Source of the DNA: Gammaproteobacteria bacterium
GTDB lineage: Bacteria > Pseudomonadota > Gammaproteobacteria > Pseudomonadales > Azotimanducaceae
Assembly: GCA_009846005.1 (NCBI GenBank)
Contig: VXYL01000068.1
Coordinates: forward strand, 215,581 to 279,580
Length of the DNA stretch: 64,000 nucleotides
Direction of reading: 5' to 3'
Under the pieces are notes generated by a model that saw only the letters and a list, made by a program, of their open reading frames with translations, searched no databases and was not told the origin of the DNA. This document shows, piece after piece, positions 7,570 to 16,815 of the stretch (position 1 is the stretch's first letter; each line of letters begins with the position of its first letter). The translations under genes were made by a program, and so were the position numbers.

Positions 7570-9822
7570 ATGACTTACCCAACTCAGCGAGTCGGTGCTA
7601 CAGGCGCGACTCGGGCTGCTCTCACTGCCGTGTTCGCTGTGCTGGTGCTTGTGTCGGCACGAACGGCGTTGTCGGAACAGTCCGATTGCGAGGCGGACGG
7701 CGCCGAACAGGATCAGCAGATCGACGAGGTGGTGGTTCACGGCCACCCGCTCGGCGGTGCCGTCTCCCAGGCAACGGACATTCTCGACGGCGAGGAGCTC
7801 GACCACGCCGCGCGCCAGACGGTCGGCGAGACTCTCGCCCAGATACCCGGGGTGCACTCGGCGTCCTTCGGCCCCGCCGTCGGCCAGCCCGTGATTCACG
7901 GCCTGACCGGCACCCGCGTGCTCGTTCTCGAAAACCACGTCTCGTCGATGGATGTCTCCTCGAGCGGGTCTGACCACAGCATCACGGTCGAGCCGTTCCT
8001 CGCGGACCGCATCGAGGTCGTCAAGGGCTCGGACACCCTGCTTTACGGGTCGGGCGCCATGGGCGGCGCGGTGGACGTGCACACGCGCCGCATACCGGGC
8101 GAAGTACCGGAAGATGCGCTGTCGGGACGCTTGTTCATTCGCGGTGACAACGGCTCGGACGCCCGCCGTGCCGGTTTCCGCCTGAACGGCGGTGGCGGCG
8201 GATGGGCGTGGCACCTCGACGGCTATTCGGGCGAGAACGGGGATTTGGCCATTCCAGGCTATGCGGCTCTCGATCCCCACCACGACGAAGAGGAGGAGCA
8301 CCACCACGAGGAAGAGGGCGAGGACCACCACGAAGAGGAAGAGCATGAAGAGCCCGTAAAGGGTGTCTTGGAGAACAGTTTCGGCGATTACTCCGGCGGG
8401 GCTTTCGGCACCGCGTTCCACGGTGAATCCGGCCACTTCGGGGTTGCCGTTGCCGTTCGCGACTGGACCTACGGCATCGTGGGTACCCATGCCCACGGTG
8501 AAGAGGAACACCATGAGGAGGAGGAAGCTCACGAAGAACACGAACACGACGAAGACGAACACGACGAGCATGCCGAGGAACACCACGAGGAGACTCCCTG
8601 GATCGTCCTTGAGCAAACGAAGTTCATGTCCGATTTCGGGCTGCACGAACCGCTTCCCGGGTTCGCCTCATTGGAGGGGAGCGTCGTGATCAGCGACTAC
8701 CAGCACAACGAACTCGAGAGCGAAGGTGAAGTCGGCAGCTATTTCGGCAACGATGCATGGCAGGCGCGCGCCGTCTTGGAGGCAGAACCACGGGGTGACT
8801 GGGAGTCGGCCGTCGGCGTCCAGTTCGGTGCCAGCGACTTCGTGTTCGGGAGCGAAGGCGAATTCGAACCCGTCGATTCCAGCCACTGGGCGATTTTCGG
8901 GGTGGCCCATGGCGACATGGACAAATTCAAGCTGGAAACGGGTGCCCGGCTCGAGTCCGTCGAGCATGTCGACCACAGCGGCCAAAGTCTGGACTTCCTG
9001 GCGACGAGCGTATCCGTCGGCGTGGCGGTTCCGGTCGACGAGTGGGAGTTCACGGCACGCCTAGACCGGTCGATGCGGGCACCCGAAGGCGAGGAACTGT
9101 TTGCCGCCGGAGTCCATCTCGCAATCGGCGGATTTCAGATGGGTAGCGCGGACCTCGACGAGGAGCAGTCGTTGAACTTCTCGGTCGGCGCCGCGTACCG
9201 CAGGGAAGGACTGGAACTGAGATTCGAGGGCTACCGGTACGGTTTCGACAACTTTATATACCAGCGTGAGATCGACGAGCACCACGACGACCACGACGAC
9301 CACGACGACCATGACGACCAGGACGACCACGACGATCACGAAGACCACGACGAATTGCCCGTGTTCCAGTGGTCTCAGACCGAGGCGACGCTGCTCGGAT
9401 TCGATGCCGAGGCGCGCGTCGCACTGCTCACAGAAGCGCAGGCAACGGCGGACCTGGTGTTCGGATACGACTGGGTCAGTACCGACGTCGACGATCCGCA
9501 CGAAAGCCATCTGCCGCGCATTCCACCGCAACGGCTGTCGATCGCCGTGGAGGCGGCTTGGAAGGATCTGTGGGGTCGCGTCGCCTATACGCACTATTCC
9601 GACCAGGACGAGGTGACCAGTCACGAAACGCCGACGGGCGGCTACGGCAACCTGGATGTCGAAGGCGAGTATGCGACGAGGCTAGGCGAAGCCAATCTGG
9701 TGTTCTTCGTCGCTGGACGCAATCTCGGCGACGAGGAGCAACGCCAGCACTCGTCCTTCGTGAAGGACGAAGCGCCGCTGGCCGGTCGCCGTATCGAGGC
9801 GGGCGTTAGGATCTGGTTCTAG
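7570..9822 (+). CDS. His-rich TonB-dependent outer-membrane receptor, ZnuD-like
   Basis: A 750-residue outer-membrane receptor that probably imports zinc or a zinc complex, powered by TonB. It has an N-terminal signal region (about 1-36), a TonB-box-like segment (DEVVVHGHP near 51-58), a plug domain (about 60-180, with VLVLENHVSS and EVVKGSDTLLYGSGAMGG) and a beta-barrel ending in the terminal aromatic motif VRIWF. Three extracellular-loop segments are crowded with His, Asp and Glu: residues about 238-261, 308-343 and 569-596, the last a run of HDD units. Such loops are the hallmark of ZnuD-type zinc receptors. A SD-like GGAAAG precedes the ATG, next to a 14-base palindrome. The zinc assignment is inference from the loops and the ZIP neighbour. 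Confidence 0.88.
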   Translation: MTYPTQRVGATGATRAALTAVFAVLVLVSARTALSEQSDCEADGAEQDQQIDEVVVHGHPLGGAVSQATDILDGEELDHAARQTVGETLAQIPGVHSASFGPAVGQPVIHGLTGTRVLVLENHVSSMDVSSSGSDHSITVEPFLADRIEVVKGSDTLLYGSGAMGGAVDVHTRRIPGEVPEDALSGRLFIRGDNGSDARRAGFRLNGGGGGWAWHLDGYSGENGDLAIPGYAALDPHHDEEEEHHHEEEGEDHHEEEEHEEPVKGVLENSFGDYSGGAFGTAFHGESGHFGVAVAVRDWTYGIVGTHAHGEEEHHEEEEAHEEHEHDEDEHDEHAEEHHEETPWIVLEQTKFMSDFGLHEPLPGFASLEGSVVISDYQHNELESEGEVGSYFGNDAWQARAVLEAEPRGDWESAVGVQFGASDFVFGSEGEFEPVDSSHWAIFGVAHGDMDKFKLETGARLESVEHVDHSGQSLDFLATSVSVGVAVPVDEWEFTARLDRSMRAPEGEELFAAGVHLAIGGFQMGSADLDEEQSLNFSVGAAYRREGLELRFEGYRYGFDNFIYQREIDEHHDDHDDHDDHDDQDDHDDHEDHDELPVFQWSQTEATLLGFDAEARVALLTEAQATADLVFGYDWVSTDVDDPHESHLPRIPPQRLSIAVEAAWKDLWGRVAYTHYSDQDEVTSHETPTGGYGNLDVEGEYATRLGEANLVFFVAGRNLGDEEQRQHSSFVKDEAPLAGRRIEAGVRIWF

Positions 9823-10159
9823 GAGACTGCGCCGCACAGGCGGCCGTAACGTTCTGGCATTGAAGTCACGAGGCGTCACCAAGCACCGTATCGCGGACAG
9901 TCCGGCCCGCAACTGGCCCGTCGCAGTGAACCGGTACGTCCTGCCGAAGATTGGCGGCATGGCTGTCGACCACCGGCACGGCAGCGGTGTCCGAGGCCGT
10001 TGCGCCCGGAGGCGCTCGCGGGCAAGCACGCGCCGGTGAAGACGGCGGGGGCGACGACCCGCTGGAAAGTGGCACCCGGTCATGCAGCAGTGGGCGGACC
10101 GCGTGTCGTATTGGGTCTGGGGTCCTACTGTCGGGCGGGCACGGTGGTTCAAACGCGGC
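9823..10159. other. 337-base intergenic region
   Basis: A gap between the TonB receptor and the lipoprotein gene. I see no convincing coding frame, RNA, repeat copy or T-tailed terminator here. Confidence 0.6.
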
Positions 10160-11953
10160 ATGTGTAGGCGTTCTGTAGACCCCGGGGGGGTCATTGCCTC
10201 TGCGTCATTGATTCTACTCGCCGTCGTAGGTTGCGGCGGTTCCGGTGGTGGATCCGCCTCTGTACGCGGCAATGAAGGTTCGGTTCAGCAATCACGAGGT
10301 TTCGCGTTTGTTGACGCCAACGCGGAAGACGCCCTCGCCGTCACGTTCGGATTGGTCGAAGGGACGGTGAGCGCAGGGGAGTCGATTGGATTGGGCCCAT
10401 ACAACCTGTCGCGACGGAATGGTGGGGAGTACCGATCATATTGTCCGAACAGTCCGTTTCTCGCCATGACATGGACGCACATCGACAACGACGAAGACAA
10501 CCAGGTGTCCCAAGATGACCTGATCAGGTTCAGTCATAGCTGTACCGGGGAATCCTTTGATGCGGAACTGGTTGTCGAACGAGTACAGACGGGATCTTTG
10601 ATCGTATTCGAGATCGAGGGACCCGTCGAGTTTAGCGAGGAGCTTGCCGGGTCGGACGTGAACTGCGTGTTCGATTTCGAGCGTTCCGGGGGAAACGCGG
10701 AGTCATGGTCCTTCAACGACACTTCTTGCACCGAGTCCCATGACGATGGCACGACAGACCGCATGTCGGCCAACAGTGTGGAAAAGGAGGTTGTCGATTT
10801 CCGTGACTATCCGATAGCGATAGACGGTAACCTCGAAAGCGGCAGCTTGGGTGGATCGTTTTCTTTTCAGACGACAGAGGAGTTTTCGGGCGTTCGGGGA
10901 CGCTTTCCCAAAGGGGGTGCCCTTAAATTGGACGCGGTCACTTCGGCCGTGCGCGTCATGCCTTCCTCCGATCCGGCTCTGGTTCGCGAGCATGCCGAGT
11001 ACCAAGTCGATCCAAACGGATCTGGGCAGTTCGGGTCGAAAACAACCGTTCGTTGGAGATCGCTTATGGGTGGCGGGTTGGTGAATATGGCTCCGAATCG
11101 AGCGCATGAATTGACGAATGTCCGAATCCTCCCTGATGGTCCGGACACCACGGCTGAGCTAAACATAGCGTACGAGGTTTCGAACCCGGACAACGATGAG
11201 TTGGTGACGACCATAGAGTGGCTTCGGAATGGCAGTCGGATCGATGGCTACGATGACGAGTACCTGGCATCGGATCAGACCACGAAAGACGACGTCATCA
11301 CGGTCAACTTGACCGTGTCCGACGGCATCGTAACGGCCAGGGGATCAGCGTCCACGACAATTGTGGACGCACCGGTGGTGGTGGATGTTCCGTCGCCGCC
11401 GGATTCCGTCATGCATGGGACACGGCTAGCCTTCCGGGCGGTGGCTTCCGACCCCGACGGTGACCCCGTTGATGAACTCCGTTTTGAGATCGATCATGGT
11501 CCTGCCGGGATGACCGTGGATCCGGTATCCGGTGATGTCGCTTGGGAGGCGCGCGGTCCGATGTTCGGACGGACCATGGAAGTGAATTGGGGCATATCCA
11601 TGATTGCAGGAATCGCCGTTGGCGACGTTGATGGCGACGCAGAGATAGAGATCTTCCTCCTGGCAGACAGTGAAGTGCATCGCCTCGACACAGGCCTGCG
11701 GTTACAAGGCAAGTTCGATGTGCATCGAGACGCCACCACGATCCTGCTAGAGAAGTCGTCTGGCCGCCGCAAGAACCTAGTGATATACGCAGATGCGCAA
11801 ATAGTGGTTCTGGATCCGAAATCTGGTGCTGAGGTCTGGCGCTCCCCGAATCTGATCGGCGACGTGTCGGTGAGTGGCGTGCAGTTCGTCGAAGTCAACG
11901 GGTCGGTGCGCATTGCTATCGGCACGGAATTTGGAATGTACCTCACCCGGTAG
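10160..11953 (+). CDS. Lipoprotein with Ig/cadherin-like and partial FG-GAP-like segments
   Basis: A 597-residue probable lipoprotein of unknown role. The ATG at 10160 gives a hydrophobic leader ending in a lipobox-like VVGC, with Cys25 the likely lipidated residue followed by a Gly/Ser linker. About 25-260 is a unique domain. About 280-430 carries Ig/PKD-like repeats (AYEVSNPDND, then VASDPDGDPVDEL). From about 475 there is an FG-GAP/VCBS-type motif (VGDVDGDAEIEIFLL) and one PQQ-like blade (AEVWRSP). Beta-propellers of this kind normally have several blades, but this protein stops after about one and a half, so the C-terminus may have been lost. Base composition looks AT-richer than in neighbouring genes, hinting at transfer or rapid evolution. 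A start 78 bases upstream (10082) is open but would spoil the leader. Confidence 0.65.
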   Translation: MCRRSVDPGGVIASASLILLAVVGCGGSGGGSASVRGNEGSVQQSRGFAFVDANAEDALAVTFGLVEGTVSAGESIGLGPYNLSRRNGGEYRSYCPNSPFLAMTWTHIDNDEDNQVSQDDLIRFSHSCTGESFDAELVVERVQTGSLIVFEIEGPVEFSEELAGSDVNCVFDFERSGGNAESWSFNDTSCTESHDDGTTDRMSANSVEKEVVDFRDYPIAIDGNLESGSLGGSFSFQTTEEFSGVRGRFPKGGALKLDAVTSAVRVMPSSDPALVREHAEYQVDPNGSGQFGSKTTVRWRSLMGGGLVNMAPNRAHELTNVRILPDGPDTTAELNIAYEVSNPDNDELVTTIEWLRNGSRIDGYDDEYLASDQTTKDDVITVNLTVSDGIVTARGSASTTIVDAPVVVDVPSPPDSVMHGTRLAFRAVASDPDGDPVDELRFEIDHGPAGMTVDPVSGDVAWEARGPMFGRTMEVNWGISMIAGIAVGDVDGDAEIEIFLLADSEVHRLDTGLRLQGKFDVHRDATTILLEKSSGRRKNLVIYADAQIVVLDPKSGAEVWRSPNLIGDVSVSGVQFVEVNGSVRIAIGTEFGMYLTR

Positions 11954-12225
11954 CAGGGTCATTGCGAGCTGGTCTTTGCTCGAACAGCCAATAGAGGATG
12001 ATTGTCCACGAACGTTTCAAAAATGGCGTACGGGCTTCGAGCAGGCGTGAGGTGCCGCCGTAGCCGCGTCCCGTGCCTCGCCTAGAACGCTGCGCTGACG
12101 GGTTGGGGGGACGTTTGTCTTCGCCCTGCCGTTGCGTCCGATTCGCCGGGACGCGCCGCCGCCAGACGGCTCGTGCCTGGCCCTAAGGCGACCGCCCAGA
12201 ACTCACCCTGCACCGGCATGGGGCC

Positions 12226-13932
12226 CTACGGAGTCGACGCAACCGCATCGACCACAGCGTCCGGTGAGAGCCTTCGAACGCCGGACTCGCTGCGACGGCG
12301 GTATTCGACGATTCCTTGCTTCAGGCCCCGGTCGCCGACCGTGACGCGATTCGGGATGCCGATGAGGTCCGCGTCGGCGAACTTCACGCCCGGGCGTTCG
12401 TCCCGGTCGTCGAACAGCACGGCCAAGCCGGCGGCCTGGAGGTCGCGGTGGAGGCGTTCCGCTACGGCCTGCACGTCGGCTGACTTGGTGTTGTTCAAGG
12501 CGACGACGTGCACGTCGAAAGGTGCCACCGCGTCGGGCCAGACGATGCCGTCTCCGTCGTGGCACTGCTCGACGACGGCCGCGACCATCCGCGACACACC
12601 GAAGCCGTAGCACCCCATGATGGGGACGATATCGCGACCGGAGGCGTTCTGGACGGTGACGCCCATGGTTTCGCTGTACTTGGTGCCCAGCTTGAAGATG
12701 TGTCCCACCTCGATGCCGCGCAGGAAACTGAGGGGTCCGGAGCCGTCCGGGGCTGGATCGCCCTCCACGACGTTGCGAATGTCCGCGACGCGGACGTTGC
12801 TCGCCACGTCGCGCTGCCAGTTCGCCCCGACGTAGTGATAGTCATCGGCGTTCGCGCCGCAGACGAAACCCGACATCGATGCGGCGGAGGAGTCCGCGAT
12901 CATCGGCAACGCCAGTTCGACGGGACCGATGGAACCGATGCCAACACCGAGCGCCGCTTCGATCTCGGCCTGACCTGCAAACTCGAGCGGCCGTCGGACG
13001 CCGTCGATCCGCCCGGCCTTGGCCTCGTTCAACTGGTGGTCGCCGCGCAACACGAGGGCCACTAGACCCGGGTCATCCGAGTCCGCGTGGACGATCAACG
13101 TCTTCACGCAGCGCCTGGCATCGACGCCGAGAAACTCTGCCACCGCCTCGATGGTCTTGGCCCCCGGCGTGTGCACTTTCTGGATTGCCTCGACGGAACG
13201 GTCACCCGGCAACGCCACCGCTTGTGCTTTCTCGACGTTGGCGGCGTAGTCGCTCATCGGGCTATAGGCGATCTTGTCCTCGCCGCTCTCCGCGAGGACG
13301 TGGAATTCGTGGGATTCGCCGTCGCCGATCGATCCGGAATCGGCGTCGACGGCCCGGTAGTCGAGACCCATGCGGGTGAGGATTGCGGAGTAGCAGGCGT
13401 GCATCGCGGAATAGGTTGCTTCGAAGGATTCCTCGTCCAAGTGAAAGGAGTAGCCGTCCTTCATGATGAACTCGCGGGCGCGCATCAGGCCGAACCGGGG
13501 CCGGATCTCGTCGCGGAACTTGGTCTGGATGTGGTAGAGGTTGCACGGCAACTGGCGATAGCTCGTGATCACCCGTCGAAACAGATCGGTCACGACCTCT
13601 TCCTGGGTAGGACTCACGCAGTACTCGCGGTCGTGGCGGTCGGTGAGACGCAGTAGTTCCGGCCCCATCACGTCCCAGCGCCCGCTCTCCCGCCAGAGTT
13701 CCGCGGGCTGCACGACGGGCATGAGGATCTCCTGGGCGCCGGCGCGCTCAAGTTCCTCGCGGACTATGCGTTCGATGTTCTTGAGCACGCGCAGCCCCAG
13801 CGGCAGCCAGTTGTACGAGCCCGACGCCAAGCGCCGGATGAAGCCGCCGCGCACGAGCAGGATGTGGCTCGCGACCTCCGCGTCCGCAGGTGCTTCACGC
13901 AACGTCGGGATGATCAGTTCGCTGAACTTCAT
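12226..13932 (-). CDS. proS: Prolyl-tRNA synthetase
   Basis: Charges tRNA-Pro with proline in the cytoplasm. 568 residues, the bacterial-type length (E. coli 572), including the editing (INS) domain between class II motifs 2 and 3. Recognisable pieces are the start MKFSELIIPTLREAPADAE, motif 1 and 2 region (GSYNWLPLGLRVLKNIE, then FRDEIRPRFGLMRAREFIMKD), the INS domain around residues 225-400, motif 3 (YGFGVSRMVAAVVEQ) and the anticodon-binding domain at the end. The ATG at 13932 matches homologues; an in-frame ATG 33 bases upstream would add an uncharacteristic tail. It converges with the lipoprotein gene across about 270 bases that show no gene. Confidence 0.97.
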   Translation of the reverse strand: MKFSELIIPTLREAPADAEVASHILLVRGGFIRRLASGSYNWLPLGLRVLKNIERIVREELERAGAQEILMPVVQPAELWRESGRWDVMGPELLRLTDRHDREYCVSPTQEEVVTDLFRRVITSYRQLPCNLYHIQTKFRDEIRPRFGLMRAREFIMKDGYSFHLDEESFEATYSAMHACYSAILTRMGLDYRAVDADSGSIGDGESHEFHVLAESGEDKIAYSPMSDYAANVEKAQAVALPGDRSVEAIQKVHTPGAKTIEAVAEFLGVDARRCVKTLIVHADSDDPGLVALVLRGDHQLNEAKAGRIDGVRRPLEFAGQAEIEAALGVGIGSIGPVELALPMIADSSAASMSGFVCGANADDYHYVGANWQRDVASNVRVADIRNVVEGDPAPDGSGPLSFLRGIEVGHIFKLGTKYSETMGVTVQNASGRDIVPIMGCYGFGVSRMVAAVVEQCHDGDGIVWPDAVAPFDVHVVALNNTKSADVQAVAERLHRDLQAAGLAVLFDDRDERPGVKFADADLIGIPNRVTVGDRGLKQGIVEYRRRSESGVRRLSPDAVVDAVASTP

Positions 13933-14022
13933 GGCTGCTCTTGCTTGATCGAGAGGTCGCCGCATCGGACCCCGAGGGTGTGCGTCGCCCCGTGGACCCG
14001 GAACGGCGTTGGGTCGTCACCA

Positions 14023-14049
14023 CGGGCCGCCGCGAGGGCGGCCCCTACG
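14023..14049 (-). repeat. Family I hairpin repeat (GTAGGGG type), copy a
   Basis: Read on the minus strand: CGTAGGGGCCGCC, loop CTCGC, then GGCGGCCCG. The arms GGGCCGCC and GGCGGCCC are perfectly complementary (8 base pairs). The loop departs from the CTTGT of most copies. It lies 5 bases downstream of the HU gene stop codon, where it could act as a transcript end or stabiliser. Confidence 0.8.
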
Positions 14050-14054
14050 ACGGA

Positions 14055-14432
14055 TCAAACGACCATTTCCTTGAGCCGCTTGAGCGGTGTGACCCGCACC
14101 TTTGTGGTGGCCGGCTTCGCGGCGATCTCCACCGCTTCGCCGGTAGCCGGATTGCGCCCCATGCGCTTCTTGGTGGCGGGCCGTTTGACGGAACGGATCT
14201 TGAAGAGGCCTGGCAGGGCGAACGTGCCCACCGCGCGCTTCTTGATGTGCCGTTCGATCAGTATCTCGAGTTCGTCGAGTACGGACGCGACCTGCATCCT
14301 GGTGAGACCGGTTTCCCCGGCAATGTGGGTGAGCATCGCGGACTTGTTCATCTTGGTCCGCATCGCGGGAGGCCGTTTGGGGGCTGGTGCTGCCTGGGTT
14401 CGAGAGCGCTTCGGAGCTGCTTTGCGTGCCAT
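14055..14432 (-). CDS. HU/IHF-family DNA-binding protein with basic N-terminal tail
   Basis: A 125-residue histone-like DNA-bending protein. The HU fold starts near residue 28 (MNKSAMLTHIAGETGLTRMQVASVLDEL), has the dimer core, the beta-arm region (KIRSVKRPATKKRMGRNPAT, the HU signature) and the C-terminal helix. Residues 1-27 are an added Lys/Arg/Ala/Pro-rich tail (MARKAAPKRSRTQ and on), reminiscent of histone-H1-like extensions, which would add non-specific DNA or RNA contacts. An AAGGA sequence precedes the ATG at a normal distance. It is divergent from fmdB across 218 bases that must hold both promoters. It is not clearly HupA/B or IhfA/B. Confidence 0.92.
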   Translation of the reverse strand: MARKAAPKRSRTQAAPAPKRPPAMRTKMNKSAMLTHIAGETGLTRMQVASVLDELEILIERHIKKRAVGTFALPGLFKIRSVKRPATKKRMGRNPATGEAVEIAAKPATTKVRVTPLKRLKEMVV

Positions 14433-14650
14433 CGACGAGTCCTTTTGCTAATGACATTCGTGCCTTGATCGCTCCGTTGCGCGACCGCCAGCACGCGCGC
14501 TTTATAGCGGATCGGACCGGGAAAGCCAAGCGACGATCCAACGGAAACGCTGAAAAACGCAATGAATCGGGTACGGCGACCGAGCGCCGGTGTATTCTGG
14601 GCGTGTTTTCTTTATGCTTCGCCGCTGTCCGGAGACACGGAGTCCGTTAC

Positions 14651-15025
14651 GTGCCCATCTACGAATACGCGTGCCGTTCGTGTGAGCACCAGTTCGAGAC
14701 GATCCAGAAGGCCAGCGAGCCCGTGCTGACCGACTGCCCCGAGTGCGGCGAGGCAGCCCTTAAGAAACTCCTGTCCGCTCCGGTGTTTCGTTTGAAGGGC
14801 AACGGCTGGTACGAGACGGACTTCAAGACAGGAGACAAGAAAAACGTCTCGGACAACGGCCAGTCGGACAAGACGGAGAGCACCGCAGCCGAGGGCAAGA
14901 CCAAGGGTGCCGACTCTGCGGATGGAACCGCCAAGAAGGCTGGTGATTCGACGACCAAGGACACCCAAACGACGGATTCCAAATCGTCGTCGAGTGCGAC
15001 CAGCAACACCGCGAAAGCGGACTGA
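14651..15025 (+). CDS. FmdB-type zinc-ribbon protein
   Basis: A 124-residue protein of the FmdB regulatory-protein family. GTG start (MPIYEYACRSC). The zinc ribbon uses Cys8, Cys11, Cys29 and Cys32, followed by the conserved LKKLLSAPVFRLKGNGWYETDF. From about residue 65 the tail is a low-complexity Ser/Thr/Lys/Asp-rich stretch, longer than usual. It sits 9 bases before aspS and opens the long housekeeping run; fmdB-aspS-yebC-ruvC is a common gammaproteobacterial order. The molecular role of this family is poorly defined; a protein or nucleic-acid binding role is assumed. Confidence 0.9.
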   Translation: MPIYEYACRSCEHQFETIQKASEPVLTDCPECGEAALKKLLSAPVFRLKGNGWYETDFKTGDKKNVSDNGQSDKTESTAAEGKTKGADSADGTAKKAGDSTTKDTQTTDSKSSSSATSNTAKAD

Positions 15026-15034
15026 TTCCCGCGT

Positions 15035-16786
15035 ATGCGAACTCATTACTGCGGCGATGTCGCGGCGTCGGATGTCGGCGCGAGGGTCTCGCTGACCGGC
15101 TGGGTGCATCGCCGCCGCGACCACGGCGGCGTGATCTTCCTCGATGTGCGCGACAGGACCGGTGTCGTGCAGGTCGTGTACGACCCCGACACCCCGGGAC
15201 CGTTCGGCATCGCCGAAGGCATTCGCAACGAGTACGTGCTCGGCATCGAAGGACGCGTCCGTCCGCGTCCGGAAGGTACGGTCAATCCGGACATGAAGAC
15301 CGGGGAGGTCGAGGTGCTCGGCGAGGGCCTCGAGATTCTCAATCGTTCCGAGACGCCACCGTTCGTGCTCGACGAGTACTCCGATGCCGGGGAGGAAGTG
15401 CGGTTGAAGCACCGTTTCCTGGATCTGCGCCGTCCGGAGATGCAGGAACGGCTCCGGTTGCGGGCCCGTGCGGTAAGCCACGTTCGGCGCGTCCTGGAAG
15501 GAGAGGGTTTCTGGGACATCGAGACGCCGACATTGACCAAGACCACCCCGGAGGGCGCCCGCGACTACCTGGTGCCGAGCCGCACGCACCCCGGCGAGTT
15601 CTTCGCGCTGCCGCAGTCGCCGCAGATCTTCAAGCAACTGCTGATGATGTCGGGATTCGACAAGTACTACCAGATCGCGCGCTGCTATCGGGACGAGGAT
15701 CTGCGCGCCCACCGTCAACCGGAATTCACCCAGATCGACATCGAAGCATCCTTCATCGCCGAAGCGGACGTCATGGACTTGGCGGAACGGCTAATGAAGT
15801 CCCTGTTCCATGACGTGATCGGCGTCGAACTTCCGGACTTTCCCATCATCAGCTACGCCGATGCGCTACGGCGGTTCGGCACCGACGCGCCGGACCTGCG
15901 CAACCCGCTGGAACTCGTCGACATCGCCGACCTGGTCCGTGATGCGGCGTTCAAGGTTTTCAGCACCCCGGCAAACAGCCCGGACGGGCGGGTCGTGGCG
16001 CTCAAGGGACCGGATGCGTCGAGCCGGCTGTCGCGCCGTGAACTCGACGAGTACGTCGGATTCGTGGGCCGCTACGGCGCCAAGGGTCTCGCCTATATCA
16101 AGGTGAACGACCGAGCGGGAGGGATGGACGGCCTGCAGTCGCCCATCCTCAAGCATCTCGAGCCCGCCATCGTCGAGGCGGTGTTGGATCGTGTCGATGC
16201 CCGGACCGACGACATTGTCTTCTTCGGCGCCGACACCGCGAAGGTCGTCAACGACGCCATGGGCGCTTTCCGGGAGAAGCTGGCCGAAGCGCTGGATCTA
16301 GTCGAGGACCGCTGGGCGCCCTGCTGGATCACCGAGTTCCCGTTGTTCGAACCCGGCCGCGAGACGCTCAACCCGGCCCACCATCCTTTCACGCAACCGG
16401 CCTGTTCTATCGCCGAGCTTCGCGGCAACCCCCATGCTGCGCTGGCCCGGGCCTACGACTTCGTTCTCAACGGCACCGAGGTAGGCGGCGGCTCCATTCG
16501 GATCCACGACCCGGACATGCAGCGTGCGGTGTTCGAGGCGCTTGGCATGGCCCAGGAAGCGGAGACCAAGTTCGGTTTTCTGCTCGATGCGCTGGCCTTG
16601 GGCTGCCCTCCGCATGGCGGCATCGCCATCGGCTTCGACCGCTTGATGATGTTCCTCGCCGGTACCGACAACATCCGCGACGTCATCGCGTTTCCGAAAA
16701 CCCAGTCCGCGACCTGCCTGATGACCGCGGCGCCCAGCCCGGTTGACGAACACCAGTTGCGCGAGCTTCATATCCGGATCCGTTGA
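15035..16786 (+). CDS. aspS: Aspartyl-tRNA synthetase, probably non-discriminating
   Basis: Charges tRNA-Asp, and probably tRNA-Asn, with aspartate. 583 residues, bacterial type: OB-fold anticodon domain (about 1-105), class II catalytic core, inserted GAD domain (about 290-410) and C-terminal core. Motif 2 reads [22 protein letters not shown] and motif 3 [15 protein letters not shown]. In the anticodon domain His30 (HRRRDHGG) and the Gly of RPEG equal His31 and Gly81 of the Pseudomonas aeruginosa enzyme, residues that mark non-discriminating AspRS. Such organisms finish Asn-tRNA with the GatCAB amidotransferase, whose genes are not in the window. ATG 15035 matches homologues. Confidence 0.97.
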   Translation: MRTHYCGDVAASDVGARVSLTGWVHRRRDHGGVIFLDVRDRTGVVQVVYDPDTPGPFGIAEGIRNEYVLGIEGRVRPRPEGTVNPDMKTGEVEVLGEGLEILNRSETPPFVLDEYSDAGEEVRLKHRFLDLRRPEMQERLRLRARAVSHVRRVLEGEGFWDIETPTLTKTTPEGARDYLVPSRTHPGEFFALPQSPQIFKQLLMMSGFDKYYQIARCYRDEDLRAHRQPEFTQIDIEASFIAEADVMDLAERLMKSLFHDVIGVELPDFPIISYADALRRFGTDAPDLRNPLELVDIADLVRDAAFKVFSTPANSPDGRVVALKGPDASSRLSRRELDEYVGFVGRYGAKGLAYIKVNDRAGGMDGLQSPILKHLEPAIVEAVLDRVDARTDDIVFFGADTAKVVNDAMGAFREKLAEALDLVEDRWAPCWITEFPLFEPGRETLNPAHHPFTQPACSIAELRGNPHAALARAYDFVLNGTEVGGGSIRIHDPDMQRAVFEALGMAQEAETKFGFLLDALALGCPPHGGIAIGFDRLMMFLAGTDNIRDVIAFPKTQSATCLMTAAPSPVDEHQLRELHIRIR

Positions 16787-16815
16787 CTCGGCGCTGATCC
16801 GCAAAGGCGACAAGC

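Noticed and set aside
14585..14600. Promoter for fmdB-aspS with TATTCT at 14593-14598
   Set aside because: No -35 box at the right distance and no TGn extension, so support is too weak to list as a feature.
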